The notes under the pieces were generated by a model, which saw only the letters and a program-made list of their open reading frames with translations, had not been told where the DNA came from and did not search any database. 52,129 nt of DNA from Iphinoe sp. HA4291-MV1 (GTDB lineage: Bacteria > Cyanobacteriota > Cyanobacteriia > Cyanobacteriales > Nostocaceae). A program made the position numbers and the translations under genes. The stretch lies in assembly GCA_019359415.1 (NCBI GenBank), contig JAHHHH010000053.1, positions 1 to 52,129 of the forward strand, read 5' to 3'. Shown piece after piece: positions 35,286 through 44,532 of the stretch. Every line of letters starts with the position of its first letter. The stretch's first letter is position 1.

Positions 35286-36104
35286 ATGTGTTTCTGTATG
35301 CGCAAATCTACTAACCTAATAAATGATAAAAAGAATCATACATCTCTTGAATCTGCCGTGTACATCGTAGGTGCGGGTCCCGGAGACCCAGAGCTATTGA
35401 CCGTTAAAGCGCAGAAACTGCTCCAATGTGCCGACGTGATTTTATTTGCTGATTCTTTAGTGCCACAACAGATTTTAGAGCTTTGCCGTGAGGATGCAGA
35501 AATTATTCCCTCTGCGAACAAGACTTTGGAGGAGATTTTACAAATCATGATAGAACGGGTGCGATCGCACAAATCTGTCGTTCGCCTCCATTCTGGTGAC
35601 CCCAGTCTTTATAGCGCTATCCACGAGCAAATGCACCTTTTGGCAGAAGCAGAAATCCCTTTTGAAGTTATACCAGGTATTAGTGCCTTTCAAGCTGCAG
35701 CTGCTAAACTCAAAATAGAACTCACTGTTCCCGGTTTAGTCCAAACAATTATACTCACGCGCATCAGCGGACGCACAGAGGTTCCCGAAAGAGAAGAATT
35801 AGCTACTCTAGCAGCTCATCAGGCTAGTCTATGTTTATATCTGAGTGCGCGTCACGTTGAAGCAGCCCAAGCCAAACTGCTGGAACACTACTGTGCCGAA
35901 ACACCAGTGGCTATTTGCTATCGGTTAGGGTGGAGTAATGAAAAAATTAGGATTGTTCCCCTCAATCAAATGGCAAATTGTACTCACGAAGAAAAGCTAA
36001 TTCGCACCACACTTTATGTAGTGAGTCCTGCACTCTCACAAGTATCAGCACGCTCTCGTTTATATCATCCCGAACACAGTCATCTGTTTCGCCAGTCTCA
36101 CTGA
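35286..36104 (+). CDS. cobM: Precorrin-4 C11-methyltransferase
   Basis: 272 residues. Methylates C11 of (cobalt-)precorrin-4 in corrin ring synthesis using S-adenosylmethionine. The family start VYIVGAGPGDPELLTVKAQ lies at residue about 25, then ADVILFADSLV, VRLHSGDPSLYSAIHEQM, VIPGISAFQAAAA and PGLVQTIILTR, all typical of CobM/CbiF. ATG at 35286 or 35298 are both possible because the first 24 residues are not conserved. No other cob gene is adjacent, and I did not find a B12-riboswitch pattern upstream. Confidence 0.94.
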   Translation: MCFCMRKSTNLINDKKNHTSLESAVYIVGAGPGDPELLTVKAQKLLQCADVILFADSLVPQQILELCREDAEIIPSANKTLEEILQIMIERVRSHKSVVRLHSGDPSLYSAIHEQMHLLAEAEIPFEVIPGISAFQAAAAKLKIELTVPGLVQTIILTRISGRTEVPEREELATLAAHQASLCLYLSARHVEAAQAKLLEHYCAETPVAICYRLGWSNEKIRIVPLNQMANCTHEEKLIRTTLYVVSPALSQVSARSRLYHPEHSHLFRQSH

Positions 36105-36561
36105 TTATTACCCACATCTAACTTATATAACCCAATAATTTGACTAGACAAATTGCGTACCAGTTGTCTTGGAAATGTATCTATCAATGCTTCAAAAAGA
36201 AAGAAAGCAGCTAAAATCCACCTATTATCAAACATAGCGCTTGAGCCATATATTGCGCTAGACGCTTTGCGGCTTGCCGGAGGCATCGCTATTAGCCCGT
36301 AGAAATCAATCGAACCCTAAATCCTTATTTTATCGTTAATGCATTAAGTGTATGTTTTGTCAATCCCATTTGAGATGCGCTTACCCTGATATTATTAGTT
36401 TTAAATTCATTTTTATTGTTCATAAACTTCTCAAAGCTTGTAGAAGTATCTATATCTAGAAAACGCCATCCTGGACATTGGTTGATATAAACAATTAATA
36501 AAAACAATCAACAGCCAACACGATAGAATATGTAAGTTAAATTTAGAATCGCTTAGCACTA
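36105..36561. other. Spacer without a recognised gene
   Basis: 457 bp between cobM and the alkyltransferase-like gene. Minus-strand frames of about 60 codons are open here (36098-36286, 36325-36507) but have no recognisable motifs. The block gacgctttgcggcttgccgg near 36263 looks like a dispersed repeat. Confidence 0.5.
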
Positions 36562-36957
36562 GTGTCTACTTACAACAGTATTTATCAAATAGTGCGTCAG
36601 ATTCCTAAGGGGAGAGTAGCAACCTATGGACAGGTAGCTGATTTAGCAAACCTGTATGGGAAAGCGCGTCTGGTAGGTTATGCTCTCTACCGTGTGGACA
36701 TAGGCTCGTCCGACATCCCCTGGTATCGAGTTATTAATGCCAAAGGCGAGATCTCCCAATCTTCTTCGCGATACGGAGCAGATTCTTTGCAGCGATCGCT
36801 CCTTGAGCAAGAAGGAATAGAATTCAGTTTACAAGGAAAAATTAACTTGCGAGAATATCTGTGGCAACCCTCTTTAAATTTAAAGGATAACCAAGCTCAG
36901 ATATTGAAAACTGCAACAACAAACCCAGGCAATGAGAGTAGTCATAGCCTAACATAA
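36562..36957 (+). CDS. Alkyltransferase-like protein (MGMT family)
   Basis: 131 residues starting at a GTG. It has the MGMT C-terminal DNA-binding fold (IVRQIPKGRVATYGQVADLA, helix-turn-helix GKARLVGYALYR), but the methyl-acceptor site PCHRV is PWYRV (residues 53-57), so the reactive Cys is replaced by Trp. Proteins of this kind (ATL) bind O6-alkylguanine and hand lesions to nucleotide-excision repair. Here His is also Tyr, a variation on the usual PWHRV. It is 27 bp upstream of rlmN on the same strand and may be co-transcribed. Confidence 0.88.
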   Translation: MSTYNSIYQIVRQIPKGRVATYGQVADLANLYGKARLVGYALYRVDIGSSDIPWYRVINAKGEISQSSSRYGADSLQRSLLEQEGIEFSLQGKINLREYLWQPSLNLKDNQAQILKTATTNPGNESSHSLT

Positions 36958-36984
36958 AGATTCAAGGCGAATTTCTTAACTACC

Positions 36985-38061
36985 ATGTCTGCTAAATCTG
37001 TCTCTGTACTTCCCTCCCCCAAAACTAGTGTTGTTCAACAACCGAATATCTCTATTCCACCGCTTGTAGGAGCCGGTTTAGAGGAATTAACAGCTTGGGT
37101 ACATGATCAGGGACAACCAGCTTACAGGGGAAAGCAACTGTACGAGTGGATCTATCAAAAGGGAGTGCGATCGCTCTCGGATATCTCTGTCTTTCCCAAA
37201 GATTGGCGAAAAGAGGTTGCAGAAGTTCCTATCGGGCGCTCAAACATACACTACCGCTCTGTCGCCCCTGATGATACTGTCAAATATCTTTTGCAACTCG
37301 CAGATAGTCAAATTATTGAATGTGTGGGTATCCCTACAGAAAAGCGTTTAACGGTTTGCGTTTCAACTCAGGTGGGTTGTCCAATGGCGTGTGATTTCTG
37401 CGCCACGGGTAAAGGAGGCTACAAACGCAATCTTGCACGTTATGAAATTGTTGATCAGGTGTTGACGGTTCAGGAAGATTTTCAGCGGCGGGTAAGCCAT
37501 GTGGTATTTATGGGCATGGGTGAACCGTTATTGAATACAGATAATCTTATAGGAGCTATTAAATCTTTAAATCAAGATGTGGGTATTGGACAGCGCAACC
37601 TAACTGTCTCTACTGTTGGGATACGCGATCGCATCCGCCAGTTTGCTCAACACCAGTTGCAAGTCACTCTTGCTGTAAGTCTCCATGCTCCCAACCAAGC
37701 ACTGCGAGAACAACTCATTCCCAACGCCCACGCCTATCCTATAGAAGATTTGCTTGCTGAATGTCGGGAGTATGTAAAAATGACTGGACGTCGCGTGAGT
37801 TTTGAATACATTCTCCTTGCTGGTGTCAACGATTTGCCAGAACACGCACTGGAATTAGCACGATGCCTACGAGGATTCCAGAGTCATGTTAATTTGATTC
37901 CGTACAATCCCATCACAGAAGCAGACTACAAACGCCCTAACCAAAATCGAATTCAAGCTTTTGTCAAAGTCCTCAAACAGCAACAAATTGCGGTTAGCGT
38001 TCGCTACTCGCGTGGTTTAGAAGCTGATGCTGCTTGCGGACAACTGCGAGCAAGTAAGTAG
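36985..38061 (+). CDS. rlmN: 23S rRNA/tRNA adenine-C2 methyltransferase RlmN
   Basis: 358 residues. Radical-SAM enzyme that methylates A2503 of 23S rRNA and A37 of some tRNAs. The cluster motif CPMACDFC (Cys132, Cys136, Cys139) lies in [30 protein letters not shown] and the C-terminal active-site Cys in EADAACGQL are present. N-terminal 30 residues are variable. Likely co-transcribed with the upstream alkyltransferase-like gene. Confidence 0.96.
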   Translation: MSAKSVSVLPSPKTSVVQQPNISIPPLVGAGLEELTAWVHDQGQPAYRGKQLYEWIYQKGVRSLSDISVFPKDWRKEVAEVPIGRSNIHYRSVAPDDTVKYLLQLADSQIIECVGIPTEKRLTVCVSTQVGCPMACDFCATGKGGYKRNLARYEIVDQVLTVQEDFQRRVSHVVFMGMGEPLLNTDNLIGAIKSLNQDVGIGQRNLTVSTVGIRDRIRQFAQHQLQVTLAVSLHAPNQALREQLIPNAHAYPIEDLLAECREYVKMTGRRVSFEYILLAGVNDLPEHALELARCLRGFQSHVNLIPYNPITEADYKRPNQNRIQAFVKVLKQQQIAVSVRYSRGLEADAACGQLRASK

Positions 38062-38134
38062 AGAGAACACGCTATCGCTATAGCTCACTTTAATCAGGGA
38101 GCAAGATGCTCCCACTCCTTCTTTCAACACTCAA

Positions 38135-38314
38135 CTAACACCGTGCAAGAATACCTGGGGCATAAGCTTCAATCACTTTGCCAGTACGCGTGCAACTAAT
38201 CATTAAGTAGTCACAGGTTGGGCATTGTGTCCGAGTTAGTTGACTATCAGATAAATAATACCTTTCACCTTCGCTACCACAGTTTGAGCAGCGAATTTTT
38301 TGTACTATCTGCAT
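38135..38314 (-). CDS. 59-residue zinc-ribbon protein
   Basis: ATG at 38312-38314, stop at 38135-38137. Two CxxC pairs are visible: CSNC (residues 9-12) and CPTC (31-34), with a further single Cys at 41 and at the end. This is the layout of a small zinc ribbon. The sequence around it (IRCSNCGSEGERYYLSDS, TRTGKVIEAYAPGILARC) is orderly and lacks repeats. I recall similar small proteins in many cyanobacteria but cannot name a function. It converges with rlmN. Confidence 0.75.
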   Translation of the reverse strand: MQIVQKIRCSNCGSEGERYYLSDSQLTRTQCPTCDYLMISCTRTGKVIEAYAPGILARC

Positions 38315-38949
38315 TTTAAACCTTTGAATTTCAAGTTTATTTCAAAAAACCCACCCTTAACCTGTAAATCTAGAAGATTTACGAAATTCCACAAGCGATA
38401 AATTATTATCGCCTAAACCTAACACAAAATTGGCGGTTCTTTCTCATTTATATTTTTCTTAATTATCCTTGTTCTGAAGGTAAATGCTATCCAACTGTAG
38501 ATATATAAATTATCTATTATCATTTAACTCTAATTCTAAATTCCATGATCCCAATGATTAAGACGTTGAGACTGATCTATTTGTAGTTATAGAATGTTTT
38601 AGTAACTGAAATTGCTGTATCTCGCCAACAGCGGCTCTCAAAGCGTCCAAAATTCCTTGAAGAGTAAACTTCAGCAGATAAATCTATAAACCAGTGACCG
38701 TAATTTCTAGGCAGATCCAGAAAGTGTTAGACAGAAACTAACTGTACCTTTAGGATTAATAACAAAATGTGAACTTTTAGCTTTTGTTAACCTTTATTAA
38801 GTATTAATAATGAGCTGGAAATCACGAGAAAAAATTCCACTTATGAAGATTAACGCGATTGCTTAGGTTTACTAACCTGGTTCTTAGTAATGGATAATGA
38901 GTTTTCCCCAGTTATCCATTACATACCACTTTCTTTTTACTAATGGGAC
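38315..38949. other. Long AT-rich spacer
   Basis: 635 bp without a recognised gene, upstream of the zinc-ribbon gene. There is a perfect hairpin gtaaatct-aga-agatttac near 38366-38384. The rest is AT-rich with no repeats strong enough to call. Confidence 0.55.
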
Positions 38950-39097
38950 TTAAACAAAAATTAAGCCCAAACTAGCTTGAGGCGCGGCAAATACGTCACG
39001 ATTATGGGTCAACCAATCAAAGAAACGATAAGACATAGCTGTTCTAAAAGCTTCCAAAGCTACTCTTCGAGAAGCCGCTAGCGCGTCTACATTCAGA

Positions 39098-39373
39098 GGG
39101 AACGCTTAACAGGGAATAGGGAACAGGGAAACCCACGCGCAAATAGTGGGATTGGAACAAGGACGCCTTGCAATACTGCTCGGATAAGCAAAAATTAGAA
39201 ACCCGGTTTCTTTAAGAAACCGGGTTTCTGGCACCTCAACTATTCTTAACCGAGCAGTATTGGGACGCCTTGATTCAGTTATCAGTTATCAGTTATCAAT
39301 GGGCAATGGGCAAAAATTATTCTTCTCCCCTGCTCCCCTGTTCCCTATTTACTGTTCACTGTTAAGCGTTCCC
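39098..39373. mobile_element. 276-bp element with inverted ends inside the transposase relic
   Basis: Ends gggaacgcttaacag (39098-39112) and ctgttaagcgttccc (39359-39373) are perfect inverted repeats, extended with weaker similarity (gaatagggaac against gaacagtaaat). It contains tandem cagttat units and the smaller element at 39171-39262. Similar ggaactcttaacagg sequence occurs at 51578-51602. Confidence 0.55.
39171..39262. mobile_element. 92-bp MITE-like element with 10-bp flanking duplication
   Basis: Ends caatactgctcgg (39171-39183) and ccgagcagtattg (39250-39262) are perfect inverted repeats, continuing to 17 of 18 matched. Both sides carry ggacgccttg (39161-39170 and 39263-39272), an exact 10-bp target duplication. 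The core is a 15-bp hairpin agaaacccggtttct / agaaaccgggtttct with loop tta. It sits inside the 276-bp element, giving a nested arrangement. Confidence 0.85.
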
Positions 39374-39808
39374 ACATGAGCTGTTCCCTACCCCGTTCGC
39401 GGAGCGTTTCGCAGAGAAGGGGTTGTAAAGGTATTCAAAGGTTTGTTTGCCCATCTTCGTCTCAAGCCCCTTGTCAGTTGATGCCAAAGAATAAAAGTAT
39501 ATGCACAAAAAACTAAGATAAAATGTCAAAGCTTGATCAAACCGTTGACACCATTTTTCAAAACACGGCGGCATGGCTGCGAAAGTTAGCCGTAAATTAT
39601 ACTGCTATGATTACGTTAAGCGTTCGCGTAGCGTGCGCCTCTGGCGCTTAGCTCTGCCGTAGGCAATCGCCTCCATTCTGTTGTGGTTATAGTTTGAAAA
39701 CACGCCCTAGGCGTTCGGTCGAATTGGCTCTGGGTCTATGACTCATGTCCGAATGGGAGAGCGCGAATACATGAAGCACGAGCTAACGCCAGAGTCGCAG
39801 GCAAAAGA

Positions 39809-40780
39809 TCACTTCATGTGCTTGTCGAAGAAGGCGATGACTTTTTCCGGATGCCTTCCGAAGTAATTGTAACCATCTTTAAAACGTCTCGTGGTGTTCT
39901 CGATCCAAAACAGTTCCTTTTCTTTGCTTGCCAGCAGATCGAAGGTCTTTTGTGCGTCTTCAGGATTCCTCGTCCAGGAATCCTCCAGCACTTGGATCAT
40001 GAGCACGGGCATCTTCACTCCCGAGGCAAAAAGTTGGGGAGTCATTTCGGCGGTCGTGAAGGCACCCATTTTAATCAATTCAAAATCAATGAGCTCCTGA
40101 TATTGGCTGATTCCTTGTAATTCCGAGAACGCACTAAAGATTGCCGCCGTGGAAACAACCATCGGACTGCACATGCACGAAACATTTTCAAACAGATCTG
40201 GCCGCCTGTAGATGGCTTCGTATTGCGAGTTGCCTCCCATGCACTGGCTGTATAGCCCAACTTTCATTTTGCTGAGCGCTCTTTGGCTGTCCACATACTT
40301 TTTAACCCCCACGCAGTCCCGCCACTCCCAGCGGCCGATACCACAGATGCCGCCGTTCGCGGCGCTGCTGGTGCCGTGGTTTCTAATATCGTAGGCGAGC
40401 ACATTGTATCCAGCGTCGGTCAGATGTTTCATCTGGATGACGAAATCGATTTCAACAGCATCAAAATTGCTCCATGGGGCTCCAAAGTGCCCCTGGAAAC
40501 CTGCACGACACATCGGCAGAGCGTGATTGAAAACAACGAGCTTGTTACTGTCTCCTCCTTTGGCGGGGATATACCAGCCTTCCAGGGGAGTGCCGTCATC
40601 CGATGGGAAATAGATGTCTCGCCACCCAGTCATCCCATAATCGTCAGGTGTCTTATGGAGTACGCTTCGGAGCGGCTTGACGATGGCGGCTAGGGCCTTG
40701 ACCTTCGCGTAATCTTCTTCAGAAATGGTCTTGAGTTGTTCCAAGGCCCTTTCCATTCTCTCTTTGGACATTCTGCTCAT
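39809..40780 (-). CDS. Alpha/beta hydrolase with a Cys nucleophile
   Basis: 323 residues from the ATG at 40780; the open frame starts 29 codons earlier without conserved residues. The hydrolase fold is clear: LVVFNHALPM (oxyanion side), YNVLAYDIRNHG, nucleophile elbow GLYSQCMGG with Cys180 in place of Ser, and MPVLMIQVLEDSWT for the acid residue. A Cys nucleophile recalls dienelactone hydrolases. The substrate is unknown. Base composition is visibly more G+C rich than its neighbours and no HIP1 site occurs in it; it adjoins a transposase relic, so recent acquisition is likely. Confidence 0.8.
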   Translation of the reverse strand: MSRMSKERMERALEQLKTISEEDYAKVKALAAIVKPLRSVLHKTPDDYGMTGWRDIYFPSDDGTPLEGWYIPAKGGDSNKLVVFNHALPMCRAGFQGHFGAPWSNFDAVEIDFVIQMKHLTDAGYNVLAYDIRNHGTSSAANGGICGIGRWEWRDCVGVKKYVDSQRALSKMKVGLYSQCMGGNSQYEAIYRRPDLFENVSCMCSPMVVSTAAIFSAFSELQGISQYQELIDFELIKMGAFTTAEMTPQLFASGVKMPVLMIQVLEDSWTRNPEDAQKTFDLLASKEKELFWIENTTRRFKDGYNYFGRHPEKVIAFFDKHMK

Positions 40781-40958
40781 GATGTTTTTTTGAGTGGTTG
40801 TATATAATAATGTAAGGTTTTTGTTCACACGCATGCTCATACGCCTGGGAGCATCCCAATTTTGCAAAAAACGGTAGTGGGAGCTACCTTATGAATTTTG
40901 AATTTTGAATGTTTGAGAAGCGAGTGACCTTGTCTTTCTTTTTACTTTTTACATCTCT

Positions 40959-42836
40959 TCAAGAAGGATGGAAATAATTATAGATTTCTTGAGCTAAGCG
41001 AGGACCAATACCTGGAACTTCAGCAATTTGTGCGGGTGTTGCTTGTCGAATATAATCAACTGAGCGAAAATGCCCTAAAAGCTGCTTTTGTCGATGGTGT
41101 CCCAAACCGGGAATTTCATCTAAACGCGATCGCTTCAATTTATCACTGCGCTGCTGTCTGTGGAAACTTACAGCGAACCGATGCGCCTCATCTCGTAAGC
41201 GCCGCAAAAGTTGCACTCCCGGTTGTTCTGCGTCAGTTTCCAGTGGTTGGGACTCTCCTGGTAGAAAGATTTCTTCTCGCTGTTTTGCCAAACTAATGAC
41301 TCGCAAGTCTTCCAATAAATTCATTTCTTGTAAGACTGCGACCACAGATGACAACTGACCTTTACCACCGTCTATCATAATGAGGTCAGGCCAATCAGGA
41401 TTTCCCACTCGCGATAGTTGCGGATCTTCAATATACTTGCGAAAGCGACGTTGGATGACTTCAGCAAGACTAGCAAAATCATCTGAGTGTCCTGTTGTCA
41501 CTGTAGGATTTTTGATTTTGTAATGGCGATAGTGCTGCTTGGCGGGTAAACCGTCAATAAACACGACTTGAGAAGCAACGGCGTTTGAACCCTGGATATG
41601 GGAAATGTCATAACCCTCAATTCGGTGGGGTAAATCGGGTAAATCGAGAATGGCGGCTAAGTCTTGTATCGCTTGTTGGTTGCGATCGCTCAATTTTTGC
41701 ATTCGTTGCAATTCGTATTGAGCATTTCGCTCCACCATCTCAATCAATTCTGCCTTGACTTGTCGCTGAGGAGTCAAAATCGTCACTTTTCTTCCCTTGC
41801 GCTGAGTTAGGACGTCCGCTAATATCTCCCCATCTGGCAATTCGTGTTGTACCAAAATCTCTGTGGGAATTTCTACCGAATCAGCAGTTTGGTAATGCTC
41901 TTCCAACACTCTTTGTAAGATAGCACCCGGTTCAGCATGAGCATCCGCGACAAATGCCAAGCGTCCTACCAATTGTCCAGCACGAATCTGAAATAATTGA
42001 ATGCAGGCGAGTTGTTCATCACAAAAGAGCGCAATTGCATCGCGGGAAACTGTATCATCGCTTAAAGACACTTTTTGGTCAGCAGTCAGTGACTTTAACC
42101 CAGCAATTTGATCACGAATCCGTGCTGCTGACTCAAAGTTCAACGCCTCGGCTGATTTTTGCATTTGCTCGGTTAGGATATCTATCAATTCCTGACTTCG
42201 ACCTTGGAAAACCATCGCCACTTTTTGCACAGTTTTGCGGTATTCCTCTGGTGAAATCAGCTTCTGACATACACCCGGACAGCGTCCTAAATCGTAATTC
42301 AAGCAAGGACGATCTTTGAACAATGGTTGAGGGCGTTGTCTCAAAGGGAAGATACGCTTGCACAAGCGCAATATCTCCCGCAGTAGGCGAGAATCGGTAT
42401 AAGGTCCATAGAATTTATCTTTTTCTTTACCTATTTGACGTTTGCGAGTGATAAAAATACGCGGATAATCTTCTGACCATGTAATACAAACGTAAGGATA
42501 TTTTTTGTCATCCTTGAGTAATACGTTAAAATATGGCTGATGCTGCTTGACAAGATTGGCTTCTAATGCAAGAGCTTCGGTTTCTGTATCGGTGACAATA
42601 AATTCAATTTCTGTCACCTGCTTAACCATTGTGGCGATACGTTCGCTGAGTCTTTGTGAGTCTCGGAAATAAGAACGAACACGCGATCGCAACTTCCGCG
42701 ATTTCCCTATGTAGATGATGCGATCGCTTCCATCCCGCATCAAATAAACTCCAGCTTCTGGTGGAATTTCTTGTAGTCGGCGCTCTAGACGTTCCGGTTC
42801 TTTGACGAGTGGTACTGTTTGAGCAGATGTTGTCAC
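40959..42836 (-). CDS. uvrC: Excinuclease ABC subunit C
   Basis: 625 residues. UvrC makes both incisions in nucleotide-excision repair. GIY-YIG nuclease at the N-terminus ([20 protein letters not shown], residues 29-48), the UVR UvrB-binding motif ([14 protein letters not shown], about 212-225), the RNase H-like second nuclease ([33 protein letters not shown]) and C-terminal helix-hairpin-helix pairs ([29 protein letters not shown]) are all intact. Stand-alone gene. Confidence 0.98.
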   Translation of the reverse strand: MTTSAQTVPLVKEPERLERRLQEIPPEAGVYLMRDGSDRIIYIGKSRKLRSRVRSYFRDSQRLSERIATMVKQVTEIEFIVTDTETEALALEANLVKQHQPYFNVLLKDDKKYPYVCITWSEDYPRIFITRKRQIGKEKDKFYGPYTDSRLLREILRLCKRIFPLRQRPQPLFKDRPCLNYDLGRCPGVCQKLISPEEYRKTVQKVAMVFQGRSQELIDILTEQMQKSAEALNFESAARIRDQIAGLKSLTADQKVSLSDDTVSRDAIALFCDEQLACIQLFQIRAGQLVGRLAFVADAHAEPGAILQRVLEEHYQTADSVEIPTEILVQHELPDGEILADVLTQRKGRKVTILTPQRQVKAELIEMVERNAQYELQRMQKLSDRNQQAIQDLAAILDLPDLPHRIEGYDISHIQGSNAVASQVVFIDGLPAKQHYRHYKIKNPTVTTGHSDDFASLAEVIQRRFRKYIEDPQLSRVGNPDWPDLIMIDGGKGQLSSVVAVLQEMNLLEDLRVISLAKQREEIFLPGESQPLETDAEQPGVQLLRRLRDEAHRFAVSFHRQQRSDKLKRSRLDEIPGLGHHRQKQLLGHFRSVDYIRQATPAQIAEVPGIGPRLAQEIYNYFHPS

Positions 42837-43039
42837 AACCAGTGTTTGGTCATTCTACAAATTTACCTATTTCTATTTTAAGTAAGAAAATGTTTATCAT
42901 CGAAGCACGAGGAGATTCTGGCTTTCAACCGGAAACGATATGAACTGCTTGCACTCCTTCTTTGTAGGACAAGGTATCATTTTCTACCTTCTGTGCCACC
43001 ATGAAAGAGGAGTAAAAGCTAGAACCAAAGTGACCAATA

Positions 43040-44356
43040 ATGCGATTCACATCTATAGCAGTTACCATTGGTGTACTAATATCTTCCGTCTTCTTAACGA
43101 CCATTGCCCATTTGATCCCAGCAACATCAATACCCCCTACGGTCGATTCAACACCTCAACCACGCCCATCAAGCGCTTCCGGTCAGAGTGCTTCAACAAA
43201 TGGTTGGAAAAACGCTCGATTGCTTCACCGACTAGATTTAAAGAAACTCTATCCAAACAGCCACGAAGGTATTTACACTATAGCGCAAGCAATCAGCCCC
43301 AACAGTGAAATACTGGCAATCAGCAGCTATAGCTATGAACGGGCTAGTGGTGGTAGTCCCAACAACAGCACCCTCACACTTTGGAATTTGCAATCCGGTA
43401 CCAAATTTGCAACCTTGGTACAAGGCACGGCAACCGAATTTACGTTTCCAGGTAAGCTACAAGAACCAGGTAATGGTGGGCTTATAGGGGATATAGTGCA
43501 TGCGATCGCCTTTACACCTGATGGACAGAATCTTGTTGCTGGTCTGTCCAACTCCACCATAAAAGTTTGGGATGTCAACACCCAACGTGAACTCCGGACG
43601 CTACAAGGTCATCGCTATGCGGTGCATGCGATTGCTATCAGCCCCGACGGGCAACGCCTTGCCAGTAGCAGTTCTGACCAAACCATCAAGCTGTGGAACC
43701 TCAAGAGGGGACAACTGATTCGCACACTCAGATTGTCTACGGGAGGGGGCTGGGATACAAAACTTGTCTTCAGCCAAGACGGACAACGCCTAGTGAGTCT
43801 TACTGGCGGCGGTGTTAGCTTGTGGGATGTCAGAACCGGACAACTAATCCAGACCTTGCCAAAAAGTGGTGTAAAGGCACTGAGTCCCGATGGGCAGATT
43901 TTGGCAACAGGTAATGCTGACTATAGCGTGAAGCTTTGGAATATCCGCACTGGGATACGGATGCTGACGCTGAAAGGGCATCAAGGTGAGGTGCGATCGC
44001 TCGCTTTCAGTCCCGATGGACGTATTCTAACTAGCAACAGCAAGGACAACACTGTGAGGTTCTGGAATTTGCAAACCCATCAGCTTAACCGTACGCTGAC
44101 CAATGTGGGTACGTCTAGTACAAATACCCCCCTCTCTGGTTTGGTATTTAGTCCTGATGGACAAACTCTCGCCATTGGGGTAACGTTATCGTCAACCATT
44201 CCAAACCAAGTTTACCAATCTGTCATTAAACTTTGGGACGTACAGCAGGGACAGACGGTTCGGGACATTCCTACTGGTAATGATAATTTCAGCTTTAGTC
44301 CGAATGGACAGATGTTGGTGTCTGGTGGGCAACAAACGCAGATTTGGCAACGATGA
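43040..44356 (+). CDS. Exported WD40-repeat protein
   Basis: 438 residues. A signal peptide or anchor (MRFTSIAVTIGVLISSVFLTT) is followed by a Pro/Ser linker and about seven WD40 blades from residue 80 on. Typical blade ends are NSTIKVWDVNTQ, DQTIKLWNLKRG, YSVKLWNIRTG, DNTVRFWNLQTH and QSVIKLWDVQQG, each preceded by a FSPDGQ-type turn. It should form one beta propeller for protein contacts outside the cytoplasm. No enzymatic domain is present. The gene is alone. Confidence 0.9.
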   Translation: MRFTSIAVTIGVLISSVFLTTIAHLIPATSIPPTVDSTPQPRPSSASGQSASTNGWKNARLLHRLDLKKLYPNSHEGIYTIAQAISPNSEILAISSYSYERASGGSPNNSTLTLWNLQSGTKFATLVQGTATEFTFPGKLQEPGNGGLIGDIVHAIAFTPDGQNLVAGLSNSTIKVWDVNTQRELRTLQGHRYAVHAIAISPDGQRLASSSSDQTIKLWNLKRGQLIRTLRLSTGGGWDTKLVFSQDGQRLVSLTGGGVSLWDVRTGQLIQTLPKSGVKALSPDGQILATGNADYSVKLWNIRTGIRMLTLKGHQGEVRSLAFSPDGRILTSNSKDNTVRFWNLQTHQLNRTLTNVGTSSTNTPLSGLVFSPDGQTLAIGVTLSSTIPNQVYQSVIKLWDVQQGQTVRDIPTGNDNFSFSPNGQMLVSGGQQTQIWQR

Positions 44357-44462
44357 AGCAGTTTCAACGGCATTAGATATGATGAGTTTGGGCAGTAGGG
44401 CGCGCACTGAACCCTAGTCTGCTCCTTCCAAATTTTTCAGCCAAACTGGTTAAATACAAAAT

Positions 44463-44489
44463 CTCCGCCACAACACAACTGCAGCGGAG
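44463..44489 (-). terminator. Hairpin downstream of the DUF4912 gene
   Basis: Stem ctccgc...gcggag with a 15-nt loop; on the minus strand it is followed by attttgtattt. It lies about 45 bp beyond the stop of the minus-strand DUF4912 gene, so it likely ends that transcript. Confidence 0.5.
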
Positions 44490-44532
44490 GTTAATGAGGC
44501 TCATCCAAAATCAAACATTCAAAATTTCAACA

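Larger units (their letters stand above)
38950..39530 (-). pseudogene. IS701-like transposase C-terminal relic split by insertions
   Basis: Two minus-strand pieces read as one transposase end. The first (about 39421-39526) gives HFILVFCAYTFILWHQLT, then RGLRRRWANKPLNTFT. The second (38950-39066) gives ALEAFRTAMSYRFFDWLTHN, then RDVFAAPQASLGLIFV and stop. The join NTFT/ALEAFRTA fits the C-terminus of IS701/IS4-type transposases as I recall them. About 350 bp of repeats lie between, including two elements with inverted ends. The rest of the gene is missing, so it is dead. Confidence 0.6.

Noticed and set aside
36098-36286. Minus-strand 62-codon frame after cobM
   Set aside because: Hydrophobic stretch WILAAFFLFEAL caught the eye, but the start lies in a repeat-like block and no family is recognised.
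42940-43308. Plus-strand 122-codon frame before the WD40 gene
   Set aside because: It overlaps the signal peptide and first part of the WD40 protein in another frame and contains no motif; the WD40 frame is clearly the real one.
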